Source: Anaeramoeba flamelloides (Eukaryota > Metamonada > Anaeramoebidae). Taken from it: 64,000 nucleotides of DNA. The stretch spans positions 8,122,001-8,186,000 of the forward strand of contig JANTQA010000023.1 of the NCBI GenBank assembly GCA_027625915.1, given 5' to 3'. The position numbers and the translations under genes were made by a program. Below, piece after piece: positions 24,645 through 37,147 of the stretch. Positions within the stretch are counted from its first letter, which is position 1. Each line of letters starts with the position of its first letter. The notes under the pieces were generated by a model, which saw nothing but the letters and a program-made list of their open reading frames with translations, searched no databases and was not told the origin of the DNA.

Positions 24645-25876
24645 TTAATTTTTTTCTTGATTGTGATTTTCTAACTGTTTTTGCTTTTCTAACTGCTTTT
24701 TTTGATATCTTTTCACTCTGATGAGTAGTTTTTTCATTTCTTTATTCATAAACCACCCACCGATTTGAGGAAATGCTCTAAAAAACCCATTAAATAACGC
24801 GTGGATCCAATAGGGTGCAATTGAAGTGTGTGTTTGAATTTGCCTGAAACAATCGATTGGGATCACCTTAGGGTGAGGACAAAGCAGGGAGGGGCGCATG
24901 CCAGTCATTTTTGTCGAGACAAAGGAAGGCTGTAGAGAGTGAACGGTAATTTTCTTTGCGCCTTGGATATGTTCAAACTCTGATCCTAAGGATCTCGACC
25001 ATGTATCGATCCAACCCTTGGTGCCCGAATAAACCGAGATCCATGGACTGCCAACTATCCCACTTGAGGAGGACAGATTAATTAAATAGCCTTGTTGGTT
25101 TGATTTGATCCATTTGCTTGTCATCAATTTTGTCATCAAAAGATGGATTTTGATATTGAGTGAAGACAGAAGCTTATTGTTGCGATCGTTTTGCAAATGG
25201 AATTCACATGCCGGGATTGAAAGACCAACGTTGTTAACCAAGACACCGATTTCTAGGGGATCTAATAAACCAATGATTTCGTCTCTAATTGATAATGGGC
25301 TTTGGCTGAGATCAATTGGGTGGACGATTACTTTAATGTTTGGGTTTCTTTCCAGGGCCTCTGATTTGACATCATTTAATTTACTTTCCGTCCTTGATAA
25401 CAGTACAAGACTAAATCCTTGTTTGGCCAGCTCTAAGGCAAACTCTTTTCCAATACCATCGCTGCCTCCAGTAATAACTGATATTTTATTGTATTAAGAG
25501 GAAATTTTTGATAAAGAGTGGAAAAGTGATTTTGTTTTTTAAGTTTTAGTTTCACTGATTTCGGTGTTTATTCTTTTGATTACAGGATCTGGTTTGAACT
25601 TTTTTTTTCTTTTACTTTTTTACGTTTTCTTTTTTCTTTTTTCTTTTTTCTTTTTTTTTTTTGTTTTTTCGTTTTTGTTTTTCAAACGAGAAAAAATTAT
25701 TTGAAAATCAAAAAGAAGAAAACTGAAATGATCTTACCAGCCCATTTATCACTCTCAAAATTTTTCCGTAAATTAGGAAGTGGCCGAAAGAAATGATACC
25801 AAACAAACTGAACTAATTTATGAAGTAACCTTAAACACGTTATAAACCCTATTATCCATAAAAGAGTCAATAGCAT
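24645..25876 (-). CDS. Very-long-chain 3-oxoacyl-CoA reductase / HSD17B12-like short-chain dehydrogenase
   Basis: Exon 1 is 25876-25738 (ATG to WA plus one base). Exon 2 is 25477-24645. The 260-bp intron has GTAAGA and ATATCAG ends and joins in phase 1 to give DKWAVITGGSDGIGKEFA, which parallels GEWAVVTGSTDGIG of human HSD17B12. The total is 323 residues against 312 in human. Visible features are an N-terminal hydrophobic anchor (LLTLLWIIGFITCLRLL), the NADPH-binding TGGSDGIG at about 49-56, LVNNVG, the catalytic Ser in INLSSSSG, and YSGTK with Tyr196 and Lys200. The family catalyses the first reduction in fatty-acid elongation at the ER membrane, and some members reduce steroids. The C-terminus is Lys/Gln-rich without a canonical KKXX signal. 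The exon join is inferred but strongly supported by phase and homology. Confidence 0.92.
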
Positions 25877-27235
25877 GTCAAAAAGTAATTAACAATAATG
25901 TGAAAAAAATGAATAATACCTTAATCAAACAATTTTATGTTGTTATACTCTGTTAGGAAACAATTTGTGTTTTTTTTATTGAGAAATGACTGTTTGAAAG
26001 GGTTTCTTTTTTTTAATGAGTTGATCAAAAAAGTAGAGACTTTTTTTAAAAGTCAAAGTTTTTAAATCAGATTTTAAATTGTTGGTGTTTTCTTCATCAT
26101 TTAATAATTCCCCTTATCTTTTGAAATATTTCAAAATCAAGTAATTTATATAAGATTATGACTTTTCTTTGACAATATGGCATTAGTAATAATCACGACT
26201 CTTGATCCTTTCTCATGATTTGTTAGAAATAATCGTCATTTTTGTAACTTTAGAGATTTGTTATATTATCACGATATTATTCATTAACCTGATTTTATTA
26301 TTAAATCGTATTTTTGTTAATATAATCCTGATCTATTTAAACTTCATCCTAACTTAACAAAGATATTTTCTAATCCTCAATTATATGCAATAGTCAAATA
26401 ACAAACTCACAACTTTGTACTTCAATAATTAATTGAAATGTGTAGAAAAAGAAAAAGATTGGAGCAAAGATACCAAAATATAGGAGGCATGATGGATTTC
26501 ATTAAACCCAGGTATTTTTATACCCTATCCATTGAATATCATAATAGTTAAGGTTCAATGATTTAGTCAGATATGTGTTGAAGGAAACAGCAATTGGTTG
26601 ATCAACCAAATCAATACAAATTTCGCGAATAAACAAGCAACTCAAAAATTACAATTACAAAATTAATAAATTCAATAACAAACTGAGGTAATTAAGTAGC
26701 ATTCAAATCTGAAACAGATCAATACTTGATCATAAGAACCTGAAAATTTTGCAAAATGAAAAAAAAAATATTTAATCATATTTATTATTTCTTATTTTCA
26801 TAAAAAAATGAATAAAAATTTTTTAAAATAAATTTTTTGACAATTTTATTTTTTAAGATAAATATTATTCAAAAAATTTTTAATATGGAATTTTTCAATA
26901 ATTATTCTAATTAAATAATTTTAAAATCTACTCAATTATTTAAAAAGAAAATATATATATATATATATATATAAATATCATTGTTTGTTTGTTTTTTTTA
27001 TGATAAAACTCACAATTTAATAAAAACATAATATAATAATAAAAGAAAATGCAATTAAATTAAAATTTAAAAAAAAAAAACAAAACAAAAAAAAAGAAGA
27101 ATTTTAACATATAGAGAGTTTTATAATCAAATTCAAAGAAAAGGAGAAAATAAATAATAATAATAAAAAATCCTTTATTCACAATATTATCAAAATTTCA
27201 CAATTTATTTCACACATGCCAGGATGAGAGAAAAA
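25877..27235. other. Intergenic region between the SH3 gene and the SDR gene
   Basis: AT-rich sequence between two minus-strand genes. A TA dinucleotide run lies at 26949-26972. A 38-codon frame at 26438-26551 on + (MCRKRKRLEQRYQNIGG...) is a little GC-richer than its surroundings but has no recognised homology or partner exon. No repeat family member was recognised. Confidence 0.5.
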
Positions 27236-30200
27236 TTATATCCCCTTAACAAAATTTTTACTATAAAGGTAAAATAAAAAAAAATAAAAAATAAATAAGA
27301 TATTGAAAATTTGATTGAATGAAAATATAAAAAGAGAAAAAAATTTAGTAAATTACAAAAAAAAAATTACATTCAAAAAAAAAAACAATAATAAAAAAGA
27401 AAAAAATACTTACGGGAAAATTCCCTTTTTCCCAGCTTTATTGATTCCAAGCAACCAACCACAATTATCTTCGCCTATAACAGTTATATAATCACCTGTT
27501 TGCAAAGGCAAATCAATTCCTTGGTTACTAGGAAAGTTATAAATTGCTTGAACGATATAATCAACAAAATTTTGATTTGGCTTACCAACGCCCTTATTTC
27601 TTGTCATCCAAGTAAGTAGATTAATGTTTTTTCTTAATCTTCGTTTGATACCATTTCTAATTTCTGTTTTTTTAACATTTGTATTAATATCATTAACATT
27701 ATTCTTATTCTTAATATTAGTATTAGTATTAGTGTTAATATTATTATTAGTTTGCAAATTTGAATTGTTTTTATTCTGGGTGAATTGATTAACTTTATTT
27801 GAAAATTGCGATTGAGAAAATTTATTTTGTTGAAAAGCATTTTTATTGTTATTCAAATTTAAAGATGATTCATCTTTTGATTTGTTGGAATTCTTTTGCT
27901 TAATTATTGATTCGATATCAAAATTAGATTTTTTTGAGGAAAGAAAAAGTGTATTTCTTTTGAATGACGGACTTGTTGATCTACTTCTATTAAAGATAGT
28001 ATTACCCGCTTTTCTTCTATTATTTAAAGTTGATTGAGTGGTTGTCTTTTTTCTTGTTGTTTTGGGGCTCATTAATTCTTCTAATGAAGAATGCGATAGT
28101 GTTCTATTTCTTGCAGAATTAATTAGATTTTGAAGTTCTGAATCATTGGTTAATCTGTAACTTTTTCTTGATGAACTTGTTTGGCTGAGCAGATTTTGCC
28201 AACTATCTTTTCTCTTTTTGCCAACTCCCATACCATTTGATTTTTGAATTTCTTGTTGATTATTGTTCCTATTAGAAGTGGTGTTAGTGTTTGAAATGAG
28301 AGATTTAAGTTCATCGTCAATATTATTATTTAGTGGGGTTTTATGAAAATTTCGATTTAATTGGTTTCGTTTTATTTCTTGTTGCCTTTTTATTTCTTTT
28401 TGTCTTTCTATTTCCTGTTGTTTTTTTAATTCTTTTTGTCTTTCGAATTCCCTTTGTCTTTCTATTTCTCTTTGTCTTTCGATTTCCTTTTGTCTTTCGA
28501 ATTCTCTTTGTCTTTCTATTTCCTTTTGTCCTTCCATTTCCCCTTGTCTTTCTATTGAATTTTGTCCTTCGATTTCCCTTTCTGCTTCAAATTCTTTTTT
28601 TTGTAATTGTTCGCGGTATTTTCTTATTTGTTCTTGTTGTTCCAAAATTGTTGCTTCTTGCCTTTTTAAAATTAATAAATGTTCCAATCTTTTTTGTTTT
28701 TCGATTTCTTTTTGTCTTTCTATTTCTTTTTGCCTTTCCATTTCTTTCTGTCTCTCTAATTGTTTTTGTTCCTCTAATTGCTTTTTCCTTTCTAAAATTT
28801 TTTGTTTTATTAATTGCTTTTGCTTGGTGATTTCCAATAATTTATTTTGTTGGTTACTAATTTGTATTTGGTGATCTGTTTGAGAAATAACTTGCTTTTG
28901 TTGTAATTGCTGCCGCTGCACTTTTGCTTGTTGTGATTGCTGCTGCAATAATTTTATTCTTTGTAATTGTTCATCCTTTTTTCTTTCTTTTTCTTCTTCG
29001 GATTTTTTTTGGAGAGCACTTAGCCCATTCATTTCCTTTCTAGCATATTTCGAAAGTATATCATCAACCCTTGAAGAAGTTTTCTTTTGGGATTGTAAAA
29101 AATTAAGGCCATATTGATTTGAAACGGAATTTGAATCAATTTTGCTCTTTTCAAAATTTGATGGTTGGTTGCTTTTAATTTTATTCTGCACATTTAATTG
29201 GCTTTTGTTAGACGGCAGTTGATTTCTGGAATCAATTTGCTGAGGAACATGGTTTTGATTCACATTTGGCTTTGTTTCCTTCTTCAAATCGCTTTCTTGT
29301 GTCCCAACACTTACCCTTGAATTTAAATCAACGCGCTTGATTTCTGGTTGCATTGTGACAGAAGAATTTGGAATGGTTTCGGTTTCTTCAAAAGGATTCG
29401 CCATTATGTTATTCTGCTTATCAAGAAATTCAATTACCTGACTTGGAATTGTTGCTGTTACACCCTCTTTGTTTTCAATTTGAACCTTCCCGCCCCCCAT
29501 TGAACCAAAGACGTAGATTATTTCTCCCTTTTGAAGGGTAAGGTCATCTATGTCTGGAGGTTTGTAGTAGGTTATTACTCTAGCCTTTTGATCGTCACAA
29601 TGCTCGTCTTCTTCAAATAAATCTTGCTCATCAATTTCGACGTGAACCCTCACCTTTTTGGGTTTTTTGCCTAATTGCATGTTTTCTTTGACAGACTTGA
29701 GTTCCTGTATTGGCTGTTTGGTGCTAAGGAAATCCTTAGGTTTCATTTGGGAAAATTGAAGCCCAGAAATATCATCCAATTTGGAATTATTAAAACTATT
29801 GCTCTTGTTATTGCTTTTGTTTGTCTCTTCGCCTTGATAATCTTCAACCACGATTTTGATGACATTGCTGGGGAAAACTCCGATGTCATCGCGTGTTTCG
29901 CCCTGCCACCATCCACTCTCGTTCTTACCAGTGACAAACAGAATCTGACCTTCCTTTAACGAAATCTCAGACTCCCTTTTGGCAACGTAATCCTGAATTA
30001 CAACAGCTTTGGTGTCGCCATAATGATCCTCTAAAAAGAAATCTGTTTCTTTGATTGTTTCTTCTCCTTTATAATCTTCAACCAAGATTTTGATGACATT
30101 GCTGGGGAAAACTCCGATATCATCGCGTGTTTCGCCCTGCCACCACCCGCTCTCGTTCTTACCAGTGACAAACAGAATCTGACCTTCCTTTAACGAAATC

Positions 30201-30918
30201 TCAGACTCCCTTTTGGCAACGTAGTCCTGAATTACAACAGCTTTGGTGTCACCATAATGATCCTCTAAAAATGGATCATAATCTTTTTCCTCCTTAATTA
30301 TTGGCTTTTCCTCATATACAACCGAAACTCTTTCCCGTTTAACCTTTCTTATAGGTTTTTGGTGTTCAATGTTTATGTTATTTTTTTGAAGGGATAATGG
30401 TGATTTTTTCATATTTAAATTTTGTTCTTTTGGAGTGGAAATGAGCAAATGGGTTAATTTTCGAAAAGTTTTTTTTTTTTTTTTTTTTTTTTTATTGAGA
30501 AGAGAAAGATCGTTTTGAAAAAAAAAGAAAGGTGAGAAATTGGAATTGTATTGTCGGTTTTAAATTTGTTTTGATTTTGGTTTTGGTTTTTTTTTAAAAA
30601 ATTTGGAATTAAAGGAAATTGCAAAAAAGTTTGTTTTTTTTTTTATTTTTTACCTATTTTTTTATTTTTGTTTTCTTTTTTTTGTTTCTTTAGTTCTTGT
30701 TTTTTTCTTTTTTTTTCTTCTTTGAGTTTTTTTTTTATTTCTTTGCTGTCCCCTATTTCTTGTTGATCCTTTACTTTGTTTTTTTTCTTCCGAAAAAAGC
30801 TTCTTTTTCTTTTTTTTGTACTTGATACTATTGATCCTGTTTTCGGATTATTTGGTGAAAATTTTTTAGTTTCTTGTGTTATTCCATTACTTACATTTGA
30901 AAAATTCTGTGTTGTCAT
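27236..30918 (-). CDS. Multi-SH3 scaffold protein with a Glu/Arg/Gln-rich coiled coil
   Basis: Three exons: 30918-30654, 30426-27414 and 27260-27236. Introns are 227 bp (phase 1) and 153 bp (phase 2). The coding total is divisible by three and gives about 1,100 residues. The last exon completes the final SH3 as GIFPKNFVKGI. Two almost identical SH3 domains lie at about 150-203 and 228-281 (ALYDY-like VVIQDYVAKRESEISLKEG, GWWQGE, GVFPSNVIKI). A divergent third is near 360-425. Next comes a long helical ERQKEIERQ-type repeat, then Ser/Asn-rich linkers, and a fourth SH3 ends the protein. Such proteins usually link proline-rich partners to actin or endocytic machinery, which is inference here. 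The 88-residue first exon is Lys-rich. Its link to exon 2 rests on splice signals and phase and is the least certain join. Confidence 0.88.
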
Positions 30919-32989
30919 GTTTCGCTTCTATTTCCAAAAGAAGTAAAAAAAAAAAACACTTATCGTTTCAATTTTTGTCAAAAAAATAAATAAAAATGAA
31001 TCAAGGTTTTTGCGATTCTATTTTATCTTTTTAAATATAATTTGTATGAATGCTAAAAGATTAAAAAATTCTTCCTCTGGTTGGTTTTTTTTGAATTTTT
31101 ATCTTTTGATCATAAATATTCAAAGAGCCTCAGGTAAAATACAGAGGTTAATTATTTTTGTTTTTTGTAAAAAAGTAATTTGTTATTTTCATTTTTTTGT
31201 ATAGACAGGACTTGTTTCTTTTTCAAAGTTAACTTATTTCCAAAGAAATTTAGAGCTTTAGTTCCATTTCGGTCATCAATTTGCTGGCAAATTTTAGTGT
31301 ATTTTTTAATATTGGATTATGTTTTTTATGAAAGATAATCTATCTTTGAATTGATTATAATCAATAGAATTGAGTTTACAACCATGCCCAAGGATTTTAT
31401 TGTTCACTTGGAGACAGGTTTTTTATTTATCTTGGGAGAAGATAACAGAAGGAAAATTTTTTTACAGAATGAAACTTTTCATTATAAAATTGAAAGAAGA
31501 GTCTAGAGTTTTTGAGAAAATGTGAACGATAATATGACCTTTCAAATTCCAAAAGTATTTAATCATCATCAAATATTTTGAAAAATTCTTTAATTTGCAA
31601 TTTAAAATAAAACTTTTGAAAATTAAAAAATCAAGAATAGTAACAATAATATAATCTGTTATGAGGTTTATGTCATTGAGTAACAGCAAAGACAATTTGT
31701 GAAATTAAATGGTGTATCAAGAAGATATTTTCCAAACATAAGAAAAAAAATAATTCACTCAGCAAAGGACTAATAAAATAAAAAATAAATAATAAAGTAA
31801 ATTCTATTACAAATCATCAAAGAAATTTTACCGAATCTAGAAATTAAAAAAGGCAGTGAAAATACGATTAGTAGAATAACGAACTCGCTTTTAATGATAT
31901 TGTCAAAAAAATGAATTATTGGTTTTAAAAGTATGAGAAATTTTTCTTATTTTTCCAAAGTTTCATAATTCAACATATTTCCAAATTATTTAAAAAAAAA
32001 TTAATTTCAATTGAAGAAAGAAATATCATTGTATGTGACGGAAATAGATACATATATTCTTTTAAAAATGAAACCACTTCGTTTTGAAATAATCCCAGTC
32101 TAAAAAAGCTACATTATTTTAAAAAACAGAAAGTAATTCTTTTTCAATTTAAACAAAATATAATTCATTTATTTTAATAAACAGAGTTCAAATCAATTAT
32201 TGAATTTTTTTCAACAAAAAAATAACAAGAAAACATGCTATCAAATTGTATGATTAAAAAATCTCCCAAAATATTTTTTTAATACCTGCACAATTCAACT
32301 TATAACCTATAAGAAAAAAATTTTTAATTTGATGATTTTTTATTCAATAATTAATATCCCATGTTAATTTTTTTTAATGTGTTAGAAATAACCCAAAAGG
32401 TTATAAGTGTCAATAAATTTTATTACTCTTAATTTAAAAATAAAAGGATCAAAATTTTTTTTCAACTTTCAAAAAGAAAATCCAAATAAAAAATCAAAAT
32501 AATCACGGAAAGACTACAAACCAAAAAGTTAAATAAACAATCTAAGCTTATGGACGAAGTCAAATAATTTAGTTGATTGAAATAAAACGATTGAAATTCA
32601 AACCTTTACTTTTGAAACCCTTTTTTAGAAAGATAAATAAAAATTTTATTCTATTTATTTTGCCACCAACAGTAATATTTCCCAATTTACTATTAATTGT
32701 AAGATACAAAGATCAAAATTTTCATTTAGCTTTCTAAAAAAATCACGAACCCAAGAATTAAAATAAATCTCCAAAATACCCAATTCTAAAAGGTAAATTA
32801 TAAATTTTAGATCCTTTTAAGGATTAAAAATTTAAAAGCTGATATGATTTATTAATCTTTTTTTGGGAAGCTATATCAAAATTTTATTCCATTAATTTTG
32901 TAACAAATAAAACAAATAAACCTCAACGATTTAATTTTAAACCAAGAAAGTTTGAAAATAGTTTTTTCATTTTATTGAAGAAGAATAAA
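30919..32989. other. AT-rich region upstream of the SH3 gene
   Basis: Includes the presumed promoter and 5' UTR of the SH3 gene in its first few hundred bases. The rest is AT-rich with short frames only; nothing with recognised homology or clear splice structure was found. Confidence 0.5.
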
Positions 32990-33345
32990 TTAAACTCTAG
33001 TTTTCATTATACTTGATTTCTGATGAGAAATTTAAGTCCATAATCATTGGTTTCACCATTATTAATTAATGAAAATAATCTTCAAACCATCACAGTATAA
33101 AATAAATTCATTAATATTTGTTTCTTTTAATTTGTTTGGAAAGATTAATCGATCTTTTTTATAGGAAGGATAGACCCATAAAAAATGATCAATATTTTCT
33201 ATCATTTCCTTCTTTTCATATTTTAAACAGACAGAGTAAAATGAATTTACATTGCTATTGGGTACAAAGTAATATCTATTTAAGCAATTAGTAAATGACC
33301 AATAATTTTGAATTGTTGTACTTGATGGATAAAAGTACTTATTCG
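32990..33345 (-). mobile_element. 5'-truncated LINE tail (C-terminal end of a non-LTR reverse transcriptase)
   Basis: On -, the sequence reads ENIDHFLWVYPSYKKDRL, the degenerate HFL..CP.Y...R signature found near the C-terminus of many non-LTR retrotransposon polymerases. The first Cys is replaced by Tyr and stops follow. The same tail, more or less complete, is at 44515-44640, 48545-49375 and 59745-60115. No upstream reverse transcriptase core is present, so this is a dead 5'-truncated copy. Confidence 0.7.
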
Positions 33346-33432
33346 AATAAATAGATCAAGAATTTAAGTAATATATTTTTCATGATAGGATGATATTTAT
33401 ATCACCAATAAATAAAAATAGTTTATTCATCA

Positions 33433-33630
33433 CATCCAGTCCCACTTTTAAGATAAAAACTTTCCAACAATTAAAGACACAAAAAAATCTCAAACAAAAG
33501 CGTACAATTTGGGTGAAAGTAAAATGATTTGTGTAATAATAAAAAAATCATATCAATTGTACCATAATTTAAGATTTTTTTGTACCAAAATTTTGTTAAT
33601 AGTTTGCCCTTTTCAAGGTTAAATACACTG
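33433..33630. repeat. TA-flanked palindromic MITE, copy 2 (diverged)
   Basis: Left end CCAGTCCCACTTTTAAG, right end TTAAATACACTG before TA. It retains the ACACAAAAAAATCTCAAA arm and its complement but with many mismatches, so it is the oldest of the four copies in the window. Confidence 0.7.
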
Positions 33631-33787
33631 TATTGAAACAATGAGTCATGTTATATGATTGATCTTTTAACGAAATGGTATTAAGTTTTGGGAAAAAATG
33701 ATAAAAAATTACAAATATAAATATCTCTGGAATATATGTTATTTTTTGACATTTTTTTTAAATTAGCTTTTTTTAAAGAAAATACTA

Positions 33788-33981
33788 CAGTCAGTTCCAC
33801 TTTTAAGGTACAAACTTTCAACGAAATTTAAGGCACAAAAAAATCTCAAATTAAGGCACAAAATTTGGAATTTTTTTTTTACTATTTATTTTACTAGAAT
33901 CTAAATTTTGTGCCTTAATTTGAGATTTTTTTTGTGCCTTAAATTTCGTTGAAAGTTTGTGCATTAAAAGTGGAACTGACT
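33788..33981. repeat. TA-flanked palindromic MITE, copy 3
   Basis: About 194 bp. Starts CAGTCAGTTCCACTTTTAAG after TA and ends GTGGAACTGACT before A. The arms match each other almost perfectly over about 85 bp and are very close to copies 1 and 4. It lies only 157 bp from copy 2. Confidence 0.9.
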
Positions 33982-34539
33982 ACAATTATTATTTTTTAGT
34001 TACTATATAAATTTATTGAGCCTTTTTAGAAATTTATTCATAAATTTCAATTTGTTTTAGAAAAAAAATATGATACTCCTATTGTAGTATTAAACTTCTT
34101 AAATTATTATAATAAGATAAAATCAAATAATAATATGAAAAATGATAAAAAAATATATTATAATTATTGATATAGTTAAAATTTTTGATTCCAATTATTT
34201 TTAAAATAATTAGAAAAACAATAAAAAAATATCTTTATAATAAAAATATACAAAAGTATTTATTATAATATTATCCCGGGGAGGTTTTTGATATATTCTA
34301 ACGGGCTCATTATGGCCTAGTTTATCCACTCTTAAATTTCACATTTTCTCTTGTTAAAAATTGTACCATCAACAAATCATTGTTAAAGGTTTTACTATAA
34401 GATTTAATCTTAATTAATTAGGAAATATAAATCAAAAGAAAATAAAAAATTCATTTTAATATATGAAATAATTATTCAATTTGGACTAAACCTTAAAAAA
34501 GATAGAACATTTATATATAAACATTTTAAAAAAAGTCAA

Positions 34540-35040
34540 TATTTGGGTATTTATTGAGATAAAATTTCACATATAGTTTATAATTTAAAAAAATCTAAAG
34601 AAAAATATAACAATCGAAACAATTTTTTAATAATAATTCTTTGGACAATAGTATGAATATTAGATATTTAAATCATTTATATTAAATCAATTAGCATATA
34701 GGTTTTAAGGATATAATTCTGATATTAAAACTTTAAATTAACAAAAATCTTGGATTTATTCAAATTATTACTGGAATTTGCAAAATTAATAGAAATATTC
34801 CAATTCTTTTTAATAAAATCTGAATTTATAATTGAAAATATGACAATTTCAGTAAATAAAAAAAAAATATTAAATTCGAAAAAAATATTTGAAATTTATC
34901 TCTGCTAATTTATAAAAATGAATAAATATTAACCAAAGAATAAATAATACCAACAACCGGAATTCAAGAGAATTAATTAAACTAAAAATTGAAATATGTA
35001 AGTATACATATAACGAGTTGTTGAATTCTACAAATTGGGG
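34540..35040 (+). repeat. Dispersed module B, plus-strand copy
   Basis: Matches 58640-59112 along its length: TTTCACATATAGTTTATAAT, TTACTGGAATTTGCAAAA-like and ATATAACGAGTTGTTGAATT blocks. Degenerate coding-like triplets (KTLN..SWI..) suggest it was once protein-coding. A hairpin array follows downstream at 35600. Confidence 0.7.
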
Positions 35041-35599
35041 AGTACCTTTGAGTTTTAAAAAAATTAAAAGAATTGAGGTAAAAAATTAGTTCCCACATCG
35101 GATAGTGTTTATTTATTGTGCTTTTTTTTTCCCACCTTCTCAAAAAGAATTACATTCTGAAGAAATTGGACAAAAAAGTACTCATTTTAAAGTTAAAATC
35201 AACAACAAAAAAAAAATTTTTCAAATAGATTTTTGAAATATTTTTTTTTTTAAAAAAATGACTTTTAGGGATTTTCAAGCACAAGTTCAAATTTTAAAAC
35301 ATTTCAAACATGTATAAATAACTATGAAAAATATTAAGAACAGTTTGTAATTTTTTTTTTTGTAGAAATATATTTGGAATAGGAAATTATAAAATATGTA
35401 AAATCAAATTCTGGTAGGATCTAAGAAAGGTAAAATTGTGAAAATTTTTAGAACTTATTAAAATGAAAAACATTTTTTTTGAAAAAGAAATTATCTAGTG
35501 AAAAATTTAACTTTATTATAGAACTCTTTCAAGGGCGCGTTTATTTTAAAATTTCTCTGTTTTCACATGGATAAGAAGTCCTTAAATCAATGTTTTAAC

Positions 35600-35975
35600 T
35601 GAATTCTTTTGAATTATGTAAATGCACCGTTAGATTTTCTTTAGTATTCTGTTTATTTGGAAAATTTATTAATTTTCGTTAGGTTTTTTTGAGTTTTCTA
35701 TTTTTTTGTGAAGTGTTCTAGGTTTTTTTGGGATTTTCTATTTTATTTTGAAAATCTATTGATTTTCTAAATAAATAGAAAACTCAAAAAAACCTAACGA
35801 AAATCAATAAATTTTACAGAAAAAACAGAAAACCTCAAAAAAACCTAGAACACTTCACAAATTAACAGAAAACTCAAGAAAAGAATCGTTAGGTTTTTGT
35901 TAATTTTAGAAATTAAAAGAAAATTTCATAAATTTTCGCTTTATTTCTGAAATTAAAAAAAAAACCTAGACACTC
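35600..35975. repeat. Nested-hairpin array (locus 3)
   Basis: The outer pair is CTAGGTTTTTTTG-type arms against CAAAAAAACCTAG, enclosing an inner palindrome at 35740-35785 (GAAAATCTATTGATTTTC core). CGTTAGGTTTTT and AAAAACCTAACG occur as mirror partners. A second stem at 35888-35969 has an arm AATTTTAGAAATTAAAAG. It ends in CTAGACACTCTACAGAC, a variant of the junction motif seen at loci 4 and 5. Confidence 0.8.
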
Positions 35976-36760
35976 TACAGACTTGACGAAAGATTTTAAA
36001 GCCCAAAAAAAGGTAAAAAAAAAATTATTTATAAAAAAGATAATATTTCGAATTTTGTTGGATATTTTTGAAAATAATCCAATTGAAAAATATTTGTTGA
36101 ATTTCAAAAACCTGAAACTGTTTTTATGAAATTCTAAAAGCCGAAAGTTGCAGAAATTGCAATTTTTAAAAGTATGAATTGTAAAAACTTTTACATTGAA
36201 AGTTATTGGGTTTTGATCTTATAGTCACTATTCAAAATTTCGAATAATTTCAAAAAAACAAATAATTTATTCACAAGTATTTTAGAAAATTAAATTAGCA
36301 CCTTTCTTTTTTCACTGAATACCAATAATGAGAACTACTCTCCTATGATCCTTTGGAAGAAATGTAATTAAATAACTTTTTAAAGAACCGAGTAGATTTT
36401 ATCTATGATGTGGATAAAAAACGCCAAATTATTCGAAATTGACTGAATTTTTGAATGTTTTAATTACCTTTGTTTTGAGTCAAGTTTGTTTGAGTGAGAT
36501 CACCTTAATTCTTTGGGTTTGTTGTTTTTTTAAAAAAAAAAAAAATTAAAATAAAAAAAGAAAAAACAAAAAAATAAAAAGCAAAAAAAAAGATTAAAAA
36601 GAAAAATTTTTGTTTTATTTTTTGTCTCTCTAAAAAGCGTTCTGTTCTTGATAAAGCCCTTTATTCAAAACTTTTCAAAATCATAATAAAAGAAAAGGAA
36701 AGATCTTCTTCAATAGTAATAAATTTCAATTTCATAGATACGTGTTTGATTAAAGGATGC

Positions 36761-37147
36761 TTAGAATTTCAATTTTGTTGATCTCCAGTTTCTTCTTTTT
36801 TTGTTATAACTATTTCCAAAATTAATTCACCAAAGACAATTAAAAAAAAAAAAAAAAGGTTTGTGTTGGTTGGGATGAATAAAATAAAAAAAAACAGCAA
36901 ATTAAAAAGAATTTGAAAAAGAAAACAAGCTTACCGAATTTTGGTTCCGTTTTTAAGTCTATACCAATATGGTACCGTTCTATTTTGCTTGATTTTTTTA
37001 GCAAGCTTAAGTTTTTTTCTTAAAGTTTTATGTGCTGGCTAAATAAAAAGAAACAAACAATCAAACAAAGAAAAAGAAAAAAGTTAGTGAAAATTGAGTC
37101 AATCTGAAAATGTGCGTTTGGTGACTGAAAAAAGAAATTCTTACCAT
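36761..37147 (-). CDS. RPL39: 60S ribosomal protein eL39
   Basis: Three coding exons: 37147-37145 (the ATG alone), 37038-36935 and 36809-36761. Introns are 106 bp (phase 0) and 125 bp (phase 2), both GT-AG with GTAAGA and GTAAGC donors. The product is exactly 51 residues, the standard eL39 length. It starts [20 protein letters not shown], has the central [18 protein letters not shown] and ends [11 protein letters not shown], paralleling the yeast and human protein throughout. eL39 lines the polypeptide exit tunnel of the large subunit. The gene is too short and split for simple frame detection. It stands alone, with about 4 kb of non-coding DNA on the 3' side of SIN3 and 6 kb to the SH3 gene. 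Confidence is high because length, phase and motif all agree. Confidence 0.95.

Noticed and set aside
26438-26551. 38-codon frame MCRKRKRLEQRYQNIGG on +
   Set aside because: Slightly GC-richer than its surroundings but short, isolated and unrecognised.
28333-28830. 165-codon hydrophobic frame on +
   Set aside because: Antisense shadow of the Glu/Arg/Gln-rich repeats of the SH3 protein; such repeats always give Phe/Leu/Val frames on the opposite strand.
34268-34335. GC-richer patch containing CCCGGGGAGG
   Set aside because: Minus-strand reading hints at a reverse-transcriptase-like NLPG word, but it is too short to assign.
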